Positions 44,950 through 53,691 of a DNA stretch of 64,000 nt are shown here, piece after piece. The stretch lies in NCBI GenBank assembly GCA_016715425.1, contig JADKAC010000002.1, positions 371,501 through 435,500 on the forward strand, given 5' to 3'. Positions within the stretch are counted from its first letter, which is position 1, and every line of letters starts with the position of its first letter. Origin of the DNA: Bacteroidota bacterium. Its GTDB lineage: Bacteria; Bacteroidota; Bacteroidia; Chitinophagales; BACL12. Made by a program: the position numbers and the translations under genes. The notes beneath the pieces were generated by a model, which ran no database searches, was not told the DNA's origin, and saw only the letters and a list, made by a program, of their open reading frames with translations.

Positions 44950-45051
44950 ATGTTCACATTGATACTACTACAAAGAATCTTTTTTCTCTTAAAGAATAAG
45001 AGGAGTTAGAAAAAACTTTTTAATCTTTCAATTATTTTCTACATTCGAAGT

Positions 45052-45759
45052 GTGAACTTCCCCTTAAAAGTATTTATACCGATTCGTGATCTTATGTATC
45101 CGCATTTATGCATGGCATGCGATAATTTATTAAGTGCGGGAGAAGAATTTATTTGCATTGCCTGCCGGATGCAATTACCTAAAACAGATTACCATACTTT
45201 TTTTGATAATCCGGTTGCAAAACATTTTATGGGAAAATTTCCATTTGAAGGAGCCACCGGAATGTTTCATTTTAATAAGTCGAGCCATATTCAAAAATTA
45301 CTACATAATCTAAAGTATAAACATCAGCCGGAAGTAGGTAAAGTGTTAGGGCAGATTATGGGTAATGCATTCATTACAACATCGCCTTATAATACAATTG
45401 ATTTTATTATTCCAGTTCCACTGCATCCAATGAAACAAGAACAAAGAGGATATAATCAAAGTACAATGATAGCGATGGGTATTGCAGATGTGATGCATAT
45501 CCCGGTATTAGAAAATGCTTTGCTGCGCACTGCATATACCGGCACACAAACCAAAAAAAGCAGAATGGAGCGATGGGAAAATGTGAAAGAAAAATTTGCA
45601 GCGAATCCAAAATATATAGCAGAGTTAAGCAGCAAACATTTATTGTTAATTGATGATGTGATTACTACCGGCTCAACTCTGGAATCATGTGCAATGCAAT
45701 TATTGCGAATACCGGAAATTAAAATCAGCATTGCTGCCGCCGCACATGCAGAATATTAA
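45052..45759 (+). CDS. ComF-family phosphoribosyltransferase-like protein
   Basis: A GTG-started 235-residue ComF protein (GTG 45052). The N-terminal zinc-finger-like part has CxxC pairs (CMACDNLL and CIACR). The PRTase domain shows DFIIPVPLHPMKQEQRGYNQS near residue 120, and the PRPP loop LLLIDDVITTGSTLESCA near 200. ComF proteins are linked to natural transformation in several phyla. No other competence gene is nearby. Confidence 0.9.
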   Translation: MNFPLKVFIPIRDLMYPHLCMACDNLLSAGEEFICIACRMQLPKTDYHTFFDNPVAKHFMGKFPFEGATGMFHFNKSSHIQKLLHNLKYKHQPEVGKVLGQIMGNAFITTSPYNTIDFIIPVPLHPMKQEQRGYNQSTMIAMGIADVMHIPVLENALLRTAYTGTQTKKSRMERWENVKEKFAANPKYIAELSSKHLLLIDDVITTGSTLESCAMQLLRIPEIKISIAAAAHAEY

Positions 45760-45833
45760 ACACATGCAGAATATTAAAGAAGTATTAAATTTAAGTTTAG
45801 AAGTCAATTAATTAACCGTAAAAAAAACCTGTT

Positions 45834-46409
45834 ATGAAAAAATTAAAAGTGTTATTAGTAATGTTAAGCTTAAGCCTTGGGATAAACACATTTGCCCAAC
45901 AACCTACAGAAGCTGAAATGGCCACAATGATGGAAAATATTTCGCCGGGTGATGTACAAAAATTTATGGCGAAAAGTGTGGGGGAATGGACGGCAATAAT
46001 GAAAATGTATATGGACCCTTCGCAACCGCCGATGGAATCCACTACAAAAATTAAAGAAGAACTGATTTTGGGCGGTAGATATCTTGTTGGAAAATATACT
46101 GGCAACATGATGGGGATGCCTTTTGAAGGAATGAGTACAATGGCGTATGATAATGGTGTTAACAAGTTTTATAGTTCATGGATAGATAACATGAGTACTG
46201 GTATGACACAAATGCAAGGCTATTGGAAAGTACCCAATAAAGTGATTGAACTATTTGGAGTAAGTCAGGACCCAATGCAAGGAACGGAAATTACTATGCG
46301 ACAAACCATTGAGTTTGTAGATGATAATACGCAAAAGATGACGATGTATATGGTGCACGACGGTATCGAAATGAAAAGTATTGAAATAGTGGCTACTCGC
46401 ATTAAGTAG
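45834..46409 (+). CDS. DUF1579 exported protein
   Basis: A 191-residue protein with a signal peptide (about 1-22, ending TFAQ). The mature part shows SVGEWTAIMKMYMDPSQPP, KEELILGGRYLVGKYTG, FEGMSTMAYDN, KFYSSWIDNMSTGM and MRQTIEFVDDNTQKMTMYM, the pattern of DUF1579, a lipocalin-like beta fold. The ligand is unknown. It is a single gene with its own terminator. Confidence 0.87.
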   Translation: MKKLKVLLVMLSLSLGINTFAQQPTEAEMATMMENISPGDVQKFMAKSVGEWTAIMKMYMDPSQPPMESTTKIKEELILGGRYLVGKYTGNMMGMPFEGMSTMAYDNGVNKFYSSWIDNMSTGMTQMQGYWKVPNKVIELFGVSQDPMQGTEITMRQTIEFVDDNTQKMTMYMVHDGIEMKSIEIVATRIK

Positions 46410-46424
46410 TGAATTGAACAAGAA

Positions 46425-46459
46425 AATGAAAACCTGTATTAATGAATGCAGGTTTTTTT
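46425..46459 (+). terminator. Terminator of the DUF1579 gene
   Basis: A 12-bp stem (46429-46440 with 46445-46456, one wobble) with loop AATG, followed by a run of T. It is a strong Rho-independent terminator. Confidence 0.85.
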
Positions 46460-46495
46460 TGGCTATAAAACTTATTTAGAATCGGTCTTGTTAAG

Positions 46496-46503
46496 TAACT
46501 TTG
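46496..46503 (+). promoter_or_regulatory. -7 box for nfu
   Basis: TAACTTTG, a perfect TAnnTTTG match, ends 20 nt before the ATG at 46524. It makes the longer open frame from 46446 unlikely. Confidence 0.55.
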
Positions 46504-46523
46504 AAACAATAAATAATCATAAG

Positions 46524-47105
46524 ATGAGCAATGCAATAATAAGTATCTATACGGAAGCGACACCGAATCCGGACAGTTTGAAGTTTGTAATGAATAAAAT
46601 GCTGCTAAGTGGACGGAGTGCAGATTTTGAAAGAGGCGATGATGTGTCGTACGCACCCTTGGCGGAAGCGATGTTTAATGAATTTGATTATGTGAAGGGT
46701 GTGTTTGTGATGAACAACTTTGTAACAGTGCGCAAGAATATGGAAATGGAATGGTTTGAGATAAAGAGCAAGGTGAGTGAATTTATCCGCAACTGGGTGG
46801 TGGAAGGCAAGGAAGTGGTGGGAGAAATTCCGGTGGCTGAAGCAACTGGTGAACCTATGGAAAGCGATGCAGTAATAGAAAAGATTAAACTGATGCTGGA
46901 TCAATATGTGAAGCCGGCTGTGGAAATGGATGGCGGTGCAATTCAATTTAAATCGTTTGATGCGGGTGTGGTAACGCTGATGTTGCAAGGTTCATGTAGT
47001 GGATGCCCTTCGAGCAGCATTACATTAAAGTCGGGGATTGAGGGGTTATTAAAACGGATGGTTCCGGAAGTGAAAGAAGTGGTGGCGATGGATGAGATGA
47101 TGTGA
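46524..47105 (+). CDS. nfu: NifU-family iron-sulfur carrier (Nfu type)
   Basis: Start at ATG 46524 (MSNAIISIYTEATPNPDSLKF), a 193-residue product. The N-terminal Nfu_N scaffold is clear, and the NifU C-terminal domain has the Fe-S assembly motif SCSGCPSSSITLKSGIE with CxxC. It carries Fe-S clusters to client enzymes. Typical Nfu length is about 190-200 residues. It ends with a terminator that touches the rlmN 3' end. Confidence 0.93.
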   Translation: MSNAIISIYTEATPNPDSLKFVMNKMLLSGRSADFERGDDVSYAPLAEAMFNEFDYVKGVFVMNNFVTVRKNMEMEWFEIKSKVSEFIRNWVVEGKEVVGEIPVAEATGEPMESDAVIEKIKLMLDQYVKPAVEMDGGAIQFKSFDAGVVTLMLQGSCSGCPSSSITLKSGIEGLLKRMVPEVKEVVAMDEMM

Positions 47106-47134
47106 GTTAATTTTTAAAAAAAATATAATTAGAG

Positions 47135-47165
47135 ATGCTGCACAATTGAGTGCGGCATTTTTTTA
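47135..47165 (+). terminator. Terminator of nfu
   Basis: A 9-bp stem ATGCTGCAC (47135-47143) with GTGCGGCAT (47150-47158), one wobble and a 6-nt loop, followed by a T-run that reaches the rlmN stop codon. Confidence 0.85.
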
Positions 47166-48200
47166 TCTATTCGCCAATTGCCCGCAAGCGGCATCAATAT
47201 CTTTACCTCTGCTGCGGCGCACTCTGGCTACGATATCGTGCTTTTCTAAATAGGCAATAAATCGTTCCCGCTGCTCTTCTTTTGATTTGTGATAATCGGC
47301 TTGTGCAATCGGATTGTATTCAATGATATTTACTTTGGCAGGAACACGGCGACAAAGTTTTACAAGATTTTTTGCATCTTCCATTGTTTCATTTATGCCA
47401 TCGAATAAAATATATTCAAACGTGATTTTATTTTTCGTTTTCGAATAGAAATAATTTAATGCTTCAATCAGTGTTGCTAAATTATTTGCATCATTAATCG
47501 GCATCAGCGCACTGCGTTTTATATCGTCGGGTGCATGTAGTGAAAGTGCAAGATTAAATTTCACATTATCATCACCTAATTTCTTAATCATTTTTGCAAG
47601 ACCTGCTGTGCTGACAGTAATCCGTTTCGGCGACATTGCCAATCCATTTTCTGCAGTAATGCGTTCTACAGAATCAATTACATTTTTATAATTCAACAGC
47701 GGTTCACCCATTCCCATATACACAATATTGCTCAGCGGTTTTGCATGATGCTCCATTGCTTTTTGATGCATGGCAACTACCTGATCATAAATTTCATAAT
47801 GCTCCAGATTGCGTTTCATTTTCATAAATCCTGTTGCACAAAATTTACATCCGAGATTACAACCCACCTGACTGGATACGCATGCAGTCATTCTTTCATC
47901 GGCAGGAATTAAAACACTTTCAATAAAATGTCCGTCGTGCAATTTAAATCTGCACTTCACTGTTCCATCTGCACTTTTTTGTTCCAGATCAAGAGTTATT
48001 GGAAAAATTGAAAAATCATTTTCCAACTTTTCTCTCAGTGCTTTTGGAATATTACTCATCGCATCAAAGGTGTGTGCAAATTTTTGCCAGAGCCAACTAT
48101 ACACCTGCCCTGCTCTATACTTAGGTTGTCTCCATTCTGCAAATAATGTTTCCATTTCTGCTAATGATAAATTGCGAATTGCTTGTTTAGTGTCGGACAT
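47163..48200 (-). CDS. rlmN: 23S rRNA (adenine-C2)/tRNA methyltransferase RlmN
   Basis: Start at ATG 48200 (MSDTKQAIRNLSLAEMETLF), supported by the promoter at 48206-48213; the frame continues 26 codons upstream. The 345-residue enzyme has a radical-SAM CxxxCxxC (SQVGCNLGCKFCATGF, about 115), MGMGEPLLNY, RITVSTAGLA, NLALSLHAP, and a C-terminal cysteine in AACGQL. RlmN methylates A2503 of 23S rRNA and A37 of some tRNAs. The conserved Cys pair of the RlmN mechanism is present. Confidence 0.96.
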   Translation of the reverse strand: MSDTKQAIRNLSLAEMETLFAEWRQPKYRAGQVYSWLWQKFAHTFDAMSNIPKALREKLENDFSIFPITLDLEQKSADGTVKCRFKLHDGHFIESVLIPADERMTACVSSQVGCNLGCKFCATGFMKMKRNLEHYEIYDQVVAMHQKAMEHHAKPLSNIVYMGMGEPLLNYKNVIDSVERITAENGLAMSPKRITVSTAGLAKMIKKLGDDNVKFNLALSLHAPDDIKRSALMPINDANNLATLIEALNYFYSKTKNKITFEYILFDGINETMEDAKNLVKLCRRVPAKVNIIEYNPIAQADYHKSKEEQRERFIAYLEKHDIVARVRRSRGKDIDAACGQLANR

Positions 48201-48205
48201 CTTTG

Positions 48206-48234
48206 CAAAGATACATTGGAGGAGGTGGCTACAA
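48206..48234 (-). promoter_or_regulatory. rlmN promoter with -33 and -7 boxes
   Basis: On the minus strand a TTG (complement of 48232-48234) is followed after 18 nt by TATCTTTG (48206-48213), 5 nt before the ATG. Both boxes and the spacing match the Bacteroidota sigma-A consensus. The mRNA would be leaderless or nearly so. Confidence 0.65.
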
Positions 48235-48251
48235 CTACAATTGTTTTTTAT

Positions 48252-48259
48252 TACTTTTG
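48252..48259 (+). promoter_or_regulatory. -7 box for the PorP/SprF gene
   Basis: TACTTTTG, a perfect TAnnTTTG match, 36 nt before the ATG at 48296. No TTG partner is found at the usual spacing. Confidence 0.45.
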
Positions 48260-48295
48260 GTAGGCAAACCCGAAACAAAAATAAAATGATACAGC

Positions 48296-49327
48296 ATGAA
48301 GAAAATCTTTACTCTCTTTATTTCTATCGGTATTTTGATTTCAGTTAAAGCGCAGGATATTCACTTTTCGCAATTCTATGCTTCGCCTCTCACATTAAAT
48401 CCCGCAAACGTGGGAGTGTTTAATGGCAACATTCGTGGCGTATTAAATTATCGCAGTCAATGGACATCTTTTGCACCTTTCAATACGTTTGCAGGCTCTG
48501 TGGATATGAACTTTGGTCAGAATATTTTGAATGATGATCTATTTGGTTTTGGTGTAAACTTTTTTTCTGATAAAGCAGGTGATGCCGATTTTTCTACGCA
48601 ACAGGTAAATGTTTCATTCGGTTATATCAAAACATTGGGTAAACGATTTTCAAGAAGTTATTTATCCATGGGATTTCAGGGTGGTATTGCACAACGCAGT
48701 CTTGATTATGCAGCACTTACTTTCGGAAGTCAATACAATGGTTATGAATATGATCCTTCAATGCCGAATGGTGAAACAATTGGTTTTGATAGTTTTTCAT
48801 TCTTAGATCTATCCGGCGGTGTTTCTTATTTGTTTGTTCCGAAGGACAGATTAAATCTGTTGATGGGAATTGCATTCTATCATGTGAATACACCCAACAT
48901 GTCTTTTAGTGGTTCCGATAAGGATAATTTGTACATGAAGATTTCAGGAAATATCGGCGCACAAATTCCTGTAGCTGATGCAATAGATATTATACCTTCT
49001 GTCTTAGTTTTAAATCAGGGTCCACACAATGAATATAATTTCGGAGTAAGTTTTAAATATTATTTGAATGAGAAAAGTGTGAATCCTACCTCCTTTTCTT
49101 TAGGTGCAATGCAACGGATGGGTAATAGCTCCGGCGGATTAAATTCTGATGCTACAATTATTACTGCCCGTTTCGATTATTTAGGTTTTTCTGCAGGACT
49201 CAGTTATGATATCAATGTATCTGATTTGCGCAATGCAAGTAATTCATTTGGTGGACCTGAATTATCAATAGTTTATACAAGTCCGCTACCACATCGTGAT
49301 CGCAAAGTGGATTGCCCGAGATTTTAA
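48296..49327 (+). CDS. PorP/SprF family T9SS-associated outer-membrane protein
   Basis: A 343-residue barrel protein with a signal peptide (about 1-19, ending KAQ). The opening DIHFSQFYASPLTLNPANVGV, then NYRSQWTSF and FGFGVNFFSDKAGD are diagnostic of PorP/SprF. Family members occur next to large T9SS-exported adhesins and help them cross or attach at the outer membrane. Here no adhesin is adjacent. The next gene is a YwqK-type protein 29 nt downstream. The barrel ends with LSIVYTSPLP and a Cys near the C-terminus. Confidence 0.93.
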   Translation: MKKIFTLFISIGILISVKAQDIHFSQFYASPLTLNPANVGVFNGNIRGVLNYRSQWTSFAPFNTFAGSVDMNFGQNILNDDLFGFGVNFFSDKAGDADFSTQQVNVSFGYIKTLGKRFSRSYLSMGFQGGIAQRSLDYAALTFGSQYNGYEYDPSMPNGETIGFDSFSFLDLSGGVSYLFVPKDRLNLLMGIAFYHVNTPNMSFSGSDKDNLYMKISGNIGAQIPVADAIDIIPSVLVLNQGPHNEYNFGVSFKYYLNEKSVNPTSFSLGAMQRMGNSSGGLNSDATIITARFDYLGFSAGLSYDINVSDLRNASNSFGGPELSIVYTSPLPHRDRKVDCPRF

Positions 49328-49356
49328 TTTAGTGTTCCCCCTGAAAATTTATATGT

Positions 49357-50034
49357 ATGCATTTTCCCCTGTTTACATTTTTGTTAATAATAAATCTTTC
49401 GCTTGCCGCACAAGTGGAATCCACGCAAATCAATAAATTGCCAGGCAATAATTTTTTACAGTCGGATTACAGATATCAAAACGGAGAAGAATTGCCGGAT
49501 ACTTATAAAAAAGTTTATACCACTTTTGAAAATGGAGATTCAGTAAAATATCTTGAAAAATATCGCTACGATAAAATATGGAGTGTAACCAGATATTTAA
49601 TCGAGAATGATAAAAATGTATTAAGCGGCTGGCAATGTTTTTTTAATATGGATGGCACCTTGGAATATGAATTGTTTTGTGAAAATGGAAAAAAGAATTG
49701 CAAAAAAATGAGGCGTTATGCATGGTATCCCGGTGGACAATTATTGGCAATCGGCAATTATTATAAAAGTAAACCGGAAGGTTCGTATTACTATTATTAT
49801 TCTAACGGACAGATGCGTCAGCATGCGTTTTATGAAAAAGGAAAATTTATGGAAGTACTCGCTTATTATGATCAGGATGGAAATGCAGTAGATGCAGGAA
49901 CAATTTGTAATGGCGAAGGTATGGCAAATGTGTATTCCGTAGATGGAGTATTAATTCAGGTAAAATCTTTTTCTAATGGTAAAATACGTAAAACTGTAAC
50001 GCTTGGTACTCCGGAAAATCAAAACATACATTGA
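49357..50034 (+). CDS. Exported YwqK/MORN repeat protein
   Basis: A 225-residue protein with a signal peptide (about 1-19, LSLAAQ). The mature part has repeated MORN/YwqK blocks: LEYELFCENGKK, YAWYPGGQLLAIGNYYK, GSYYYYYSNGQMRQHAFYEKG and LAYYDQDGNAVDAGT. The YwqK family name refers to a described antitoxin in Bacillus, but in Bacteroidota these repeats are common in envelope proteins. It probably shares the transcript of the PorP/SprF gene. The 3' end overlaps the convergent YgjP-like gene by 16 nt. Confidence 0.85.
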   Translation: MHFPLFTFLLIINLSLAAQVESTQINKLPGNNFLQSDYRYQNGEELPDTYKKVYTTFENGDSVKYLEKYRYDKIWSVTRYLIENDKNVLSGWQCFFNMDGTLEYELFCENGKKNCKKMRRYAWYPGGQLLAIGNYYKSKPEGSYYYYYSNGQMRQHAFYEKGKFMEVLAYYDQDGNAVDAGTICNGEGMANVYSVDGVLIQVKSFSNGKIRKTVTLGTPENQNIH

Positions 50035-50786
50035 TTGCCATTTTTCTCTAACCATTTTTCTGCTTTCGAATAATCAGGTTTTACAGACTCTACTAATTTC
50101 CAAAATTTATCTGAATGATTATGCTCTACCAAATGTGCTAATTCATGAATTAAAATATAATCCATAACGTCTTGTGGTGCGAATAATAAACGGGATGAAA
50201 TACTGATATGTCCGTCATAAGAACAACTGCCCCAGTTAGTCGCATTATTGCGGAGCGTAACACGTTTTATTTTTTTTCCGAAAAATTCATTATTTAATTC
50301 ATGTAAGCGCTTTTCTATAATTGGAGTAAATGCATTGCCTATCAACCGTGCTACCAAATATGATTTATGTCGCATTTCTCCAATCGGTTTCATTCCTTCA
50401 GATAGCTGCATATGAATAACACCATTTTTTAAATGTGCCGAGCTGCTTTCCTTCTCGTGATATTCAATTTTAATTTTAAATTCATGACCGGCAATGGAGA
50501 AAATATCATCGTTATTATATTGTCGAAATTGGGGAGTTTTAATGTAGAGTTTATTTTCAACAATATATTTTCTTGCCCATTCAATCAGTGTTTCATATTC
50601 CTGCTCACGACGTTTTATATTTAAGTATGCTGCAATACGAATATGAATTCCTTTAGCGCCAATAGATGCTCTGCAATCATAGCGTTTTTCCAAATAGACA
50701 AACACACGGAATTTCTGACCAACAACAGTGATCACCTCTTCCCTTTCCAGGACTGAATTTGTGCTAACAGATCTACGCCGGTACAT
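50019..50786 (-). CDS. YgjP-type (DUF45) metallopeptidase
   Basis: Start at ATG 50786 (MYRRRSVSTNSV), which overlaps the upstream M3 gene's stop by 14 nt; ATG 50801 is an alternative. The zinc-peptidase-like C-terminal domain shows NWGSCSYDGHISISSRLLFAPQ, then DYILIHELAHLVEHNHSDKFW with the HExxH-type HELAH motif. The N-terminal 120 residues are beta strands. YgjP-type proteins are widespread and uncharacterised; a WSS1-like protease fold is established, the substrate is not. Confidence 0.9.
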   Translation of the reverse strand: MYRRRSVSTNSVLEREEVITVVGQKFRVFVYLEKRYDCRASIGAKGIHIRIAAYLNIKRREQEYETLIEWARKYIVENKLYIKTPQFRQYNNDDIFSIAGHEFKIKIEYHEKESSSAHLKNGVIHMQLSEGMKPIGEMRHKSYLVARLIGNAFTPIIEKRLHELNNEFFGKKIKRVTLRNNATNWGSCSYDGHISISSRLLFAPQDVMDYILIHELAHLVEHNHSDKFWKLVESVKPDYSKAEKWLEKNGNQCMF

Positions 50787-52479
50787 TATACACCTCTGCA
50801 TTTACAGCTTTTAACCATTGTGTTACATCATGCATAACCTCTTCCATCACCCCGGTTGCAAACGGTGATTTCAGGTCTGCTAATTCTACTAATTCAAGAA
50901 ATGATTTACTGCCACCTGCTTTACATAATTGCAAGTAATCTGCAAATGCATTTTCATGATTTGTGCGTGCTTTTTTCCAGAATTGAAAAGCGCATATTTG
51001 TGCTAATGTGTAATCAATATAATAGAATGGTGATTGGAAAATATGGGCTTGTGTTTGCCACCATCCACCAGTTTCCAAATACGCATTATTTTCATATTTA
51101 CGCATTGGTAAATATTTTTTTTCAATTGACGTCCATACGTTCTTGCGCTCTGCAGGAGATAACTCGGGATTGCTGTAAACTACATGCTGAAATTCATCTA
51201 CCGAAACACCATAGGGTAAAAAGAGAACAGCATCCGCCAAATGCGCATAGCGATATTTATCCGCTTGTTCTTCAAAAAATAAATCCATCCACGGATAGGT
51301 AAAATATTCCATACTCATAGAATGAATTTCCGCAGCATCAGAAGTAGGCCAATGATATTCATTCACTTCAAAATCACGACAACTAAATACTTGAAATGCA
51401 TGCCCAACTTCATGAGTCAGTACATCTATATCCGCAGCAGTACCATTAAAATTTGAAAATATAAATGGTGCTTTATGATTGGCAATATAGGTGCAATATC
51501 CGCCGCCGGCTTTTCCTTTTTTTGCCACAAGATCTAACAATTGATGATTCACCATAAATTGCATAAAAGTATTTGTGGCTTCACCTAATTCTGCATACAT
51601 CTGTTGACCATTTTTTAAAATCCATTGTGCATCTCCTTTAGGTTTTGCATTGCCGGATTCAAATACCAAAGCTTCATCGTAGTACATTAAAGATTCTACA
51701 CCTAATCGCTCCTCTTGTTCTTTGCGCAACATTATTGAAATAGGTACTACAAATTGCTGCACTGCTTTGCGGTAATCTTCTACCATCTTCGCATTATAAT
51801 CTGTACGCAACATTCTGTCGTAACCTAATTGAACAAAATTTTTATAACCCAATTTTTTTGCAATAGCAGTTCGGATTTTCACCATATCATCAAAAATAGA
51901 ATCCAAGACATCTGCATTATCTTTTAAAAATCCCCAACGTGCTTCACTGGCATTTTTACGCATTGCTCTATCTGTTGATCGCATAAAAGGTGCAAGCTCC
52001 GATAAGTTTCTTTCTTTCCCTTCAAATAGAATGGAAGCAGATGCCATCAACTGCTGATATTTAGTACTTAAAGTATTTTCTTTTATAAGGTCTTCAATAA
52101 TTGCAGGTGAAAATATTTTTAATGAAAGTGTTGCCAACCGAAATAATTGTTCTCCAAAAATTTTCTCCAATTCATTTTTAAAATTGGAATTCAATAAGGT
52201 TGTATAATAATTATGAATCAGGTTTTCAAAAAGAGGTGAGTGTGTATCAAAATATTCCTGCTCTGATTTATAAAATTCATCAGTGGTATTTATGGAATGT
52301 CGGATGCCACATATTTGCGCCATGCTGTTAAAGCTATTATGCAAAATATATACTTTTTTTATTACTGTTGCGGCAGTGTCGGCGCTATCCGCATTTTGCA
52401 ATTTTTCAAGTAATGTCGTATGCTCGAATTCAATCTGTTTTAAGTCCGGGCGGTGATAAGGAAATTCTGTGAATGTCAT
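50773..52479 (-). CDS. M3-family oligoendopeptidase
   Basis: A 568-residue thermolysin-clan peptidase. The zinc motif HEVGHAFQVFSCRDFE (HExxH, about residue 355) and the downstream metal Glu in DAAEIHSMSMEYFTYP are present. IRTAIAKKLGYKNFVQLGYDRM is the conserved N-terminal helix region. No signal peptide. M3 enzymes degrade short peptides in the cytoplasm. The stop codon lies inside the following YgjP-like gene's start, so the two are likely co-translated. Confidence 0.94.
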   Translation of the reverse strand: MTFTEFPYHRPDLKQIEFEHTTLLEKLQNADSADTAATVIKKVYILHNSFNSMAQICGIRHSINTTDEFYKSEQEYFDTHSPLFENLIHNYYTTLLNSNFKNELEKIFGEQLFRLATLSLKIFSPAIIEDLIKENTLSTKYQQLMASASILFEGKERNLSELAPFMRSTDRAMRKNASEARWGFLKDNADVLDSIFDDMVKIRTAIAKKLGYKNFVQLGYDRMLRTDYNAKMVEDYRKAVQQFVVPISIMLRKEQEERLGVESLMYYDEALVFESGNAKPKGDAQWILKNGQQMYAELGEATNTFMQFMVNHQLLDLVAKKGKAGGGYCTYIANHKAPFIFSNFNGTAADIDVLTHEVGHAFQVFSCRDFEVNEYHWPTSDAAEIHSMSMEYFTYPWMDLFFEEQADKYRYAHLADAVLFLPYGVSVDEFQHVVYSNPELSPAERKNVWTSIEKKYLPMRKYENNAYLETGGWWQTQAHIFQSPFYYIDYTLAQICAFQFWKKARTNHENAFADYLQLCKAGGSKSFLELVELADLKSPFATGVMEEVMHDVTQWLKAVNAEVYNVPA

Positions 52480-52595
52480 GTGTGTTTATTCAAATAAAGT
52501 GTTATGCAAAAATATAATTGAAACCGCATACTAACGCATTTTTATAGCAAGCATTTTATTGAATTGTATTTAAAAGTTTGCTTAATGCCATTTAG

Positions 52596-52603
52596 TACCT
52601 TTG
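52596..52603 (+). promoter_or_regulatory. -7 box for the mevalonate operon
   Basis: TACCTTTG, a perfect TAnnTTTG match, 21 nt before the TTG at 52625. A TTTG lies at 52577-52580 (15-nt spacer, slightly short). Confidence 0.6.
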
Positions 52604-52624
52604 CCACTAAATAATTGTATCATT

Positions 52625-53638
52625 TTGAGCGACCCAAATGCAGAAAACAGAAAAGCCGATCACATTTCTTTAGCCTTTGAAAGTCAGGTACAGGCAATAG
52701 AAAAGGACAATAGATTTTATTATGAACCTATGTTGGCTTCGCACCCTCAGGGAAATACACTAGCAACCACTTTTTTGGGAAAGCACATGCAAGCACCAAT
52801 ATGGGTTGGCAGCATGACTGGCGGAACTGCATTAGCCGGAAAAATAAATCGCAATCTGGCTGAGGTATGTGCTGAGTTCGGATTAGGCATGGGCTTGGGC
52901 TCTTGCCGCAGCCTGTTAGAAAGTAATCAGTTTTTTGAAGATTTTAATATGCGCCCAATCATTGGAGATACATTACCTTTTTATGCAAACCTTGGCGTAG
53001 CTCAAGTGGAAAAATTGCTTCAGGATGGCAAGTCTGACTTAATCCAACATCTAATGCAATCGCTTAAAGCAGATGGCTTAATAATTCATGTGAATCCTTT
53101 GCAAGAATGGCTTCAGCCTGAAGGTGACCGTTTTACAAAACCTCCTCTTGACACAATAGTTGAACTCCTTGATATTTTAGAATATCCACTGATTGTAAAA
53201 GAAGTTGGACAGGGCTTTGGGCCTGCGAGTATCAAAGCACTTTTACAATTGCCGATAGCCGGAATTGAGTTCGGCGCATTAGGTGGAACAAACTTTTCAA
53301 AACTAGAGTTGTTACGTACTTCATCTTCTCGTGCTAAGAGTTATGAGATGTTGGTAAAAGTAGGACATACCGCAGAAGAGATGGTGGAATTTATAAATGC
53401 AGCATCCATGAATTTAGGAGTCAAAGTGAAGTGTAAAGAAATTATCGTTTCCGGCGGTATCACAGGCTTTCTGGATGGTTACTATTGCTTGGAAAAATTA
53501 CAATTTAATGCTGTGTATGCGCAGGCTTCGGCATTTTTGAAATACGCCAAAGAGGATATAGAGCAGTTGAGAGAATATGTGAAAACACAGGTTGATGGAT
53601 TAGCTTTGTGTAAAAATTATTTAACCGTTCGTTCATAA
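52625..53638 (+). CDS. fni: Type 2 isopentenyl-diphosphate delta-isomerase
   Basis: Start at TTG 52625 (LSDPNAENRKADHISLA). The earlier TTG at 52601 lies inside the -7 box, and no ATG occurs before residue 36. The 337-residue FMN enzyme shows RKADHI, GSMTGGTALAGK, GLGSCRSLLES, HVNPLQEWLQPEGD, KEVGQGFGP, GGTNFSKLE and SGGITGFLDGYYCLEKL. It interconverts IPP and DMAPP, needing reduced FMN and Mg. It is the first gene of the mevalonate operon; 53 nt separate it from the HMG-CoA reductase gene. Confidence 0.92.
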   Translation: MSDPNAENRKADHISLAFESQVQAIEKDNRFYYEPMLASHPQGNTLATTFLGKHMQAPIWVGSMTGGTALAGKINRNLAEVCAEFGLGMGLGSCRSLLESNQFFEDFNMRPIIGDTLPFYANLGVAQVEKLLQDGKSDLIQHLMQSLKADGLIIHVNPLQEWLQPEGDRFTKPPLDTIVELLDILEYPLIVKEVGQGFGPASIKALLQLPIAGIEFGALGGTNFSKLELLRTSSSRAKSYEMLVKVGHTAEEMVEFINAASMNLGVKVKCKEIIVSGGITGFLDGYYCLEKLQFNAVYAQASAFLKYAKEDIEQLREYVKTQVDGLALCKNYLTVRS

Positions 53639-53691
53639 TGCTAATATATTTCTGTTCTATTCAATACTAATCGAAACAATAACGTAACGCA

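Noticed and set aside
44986..45002. Hairpin CTCTTA/TAAGAG after the MsbA-like gene as terminator
   Set aside because: A 6-bp AT-rich stem with no T-run directly after it; too weak to call.
46446..46523. Longer N-terminus of nfu
   Set aside because: It would start inside the previous gene's terminator and above the -7 box at 46496-46503.
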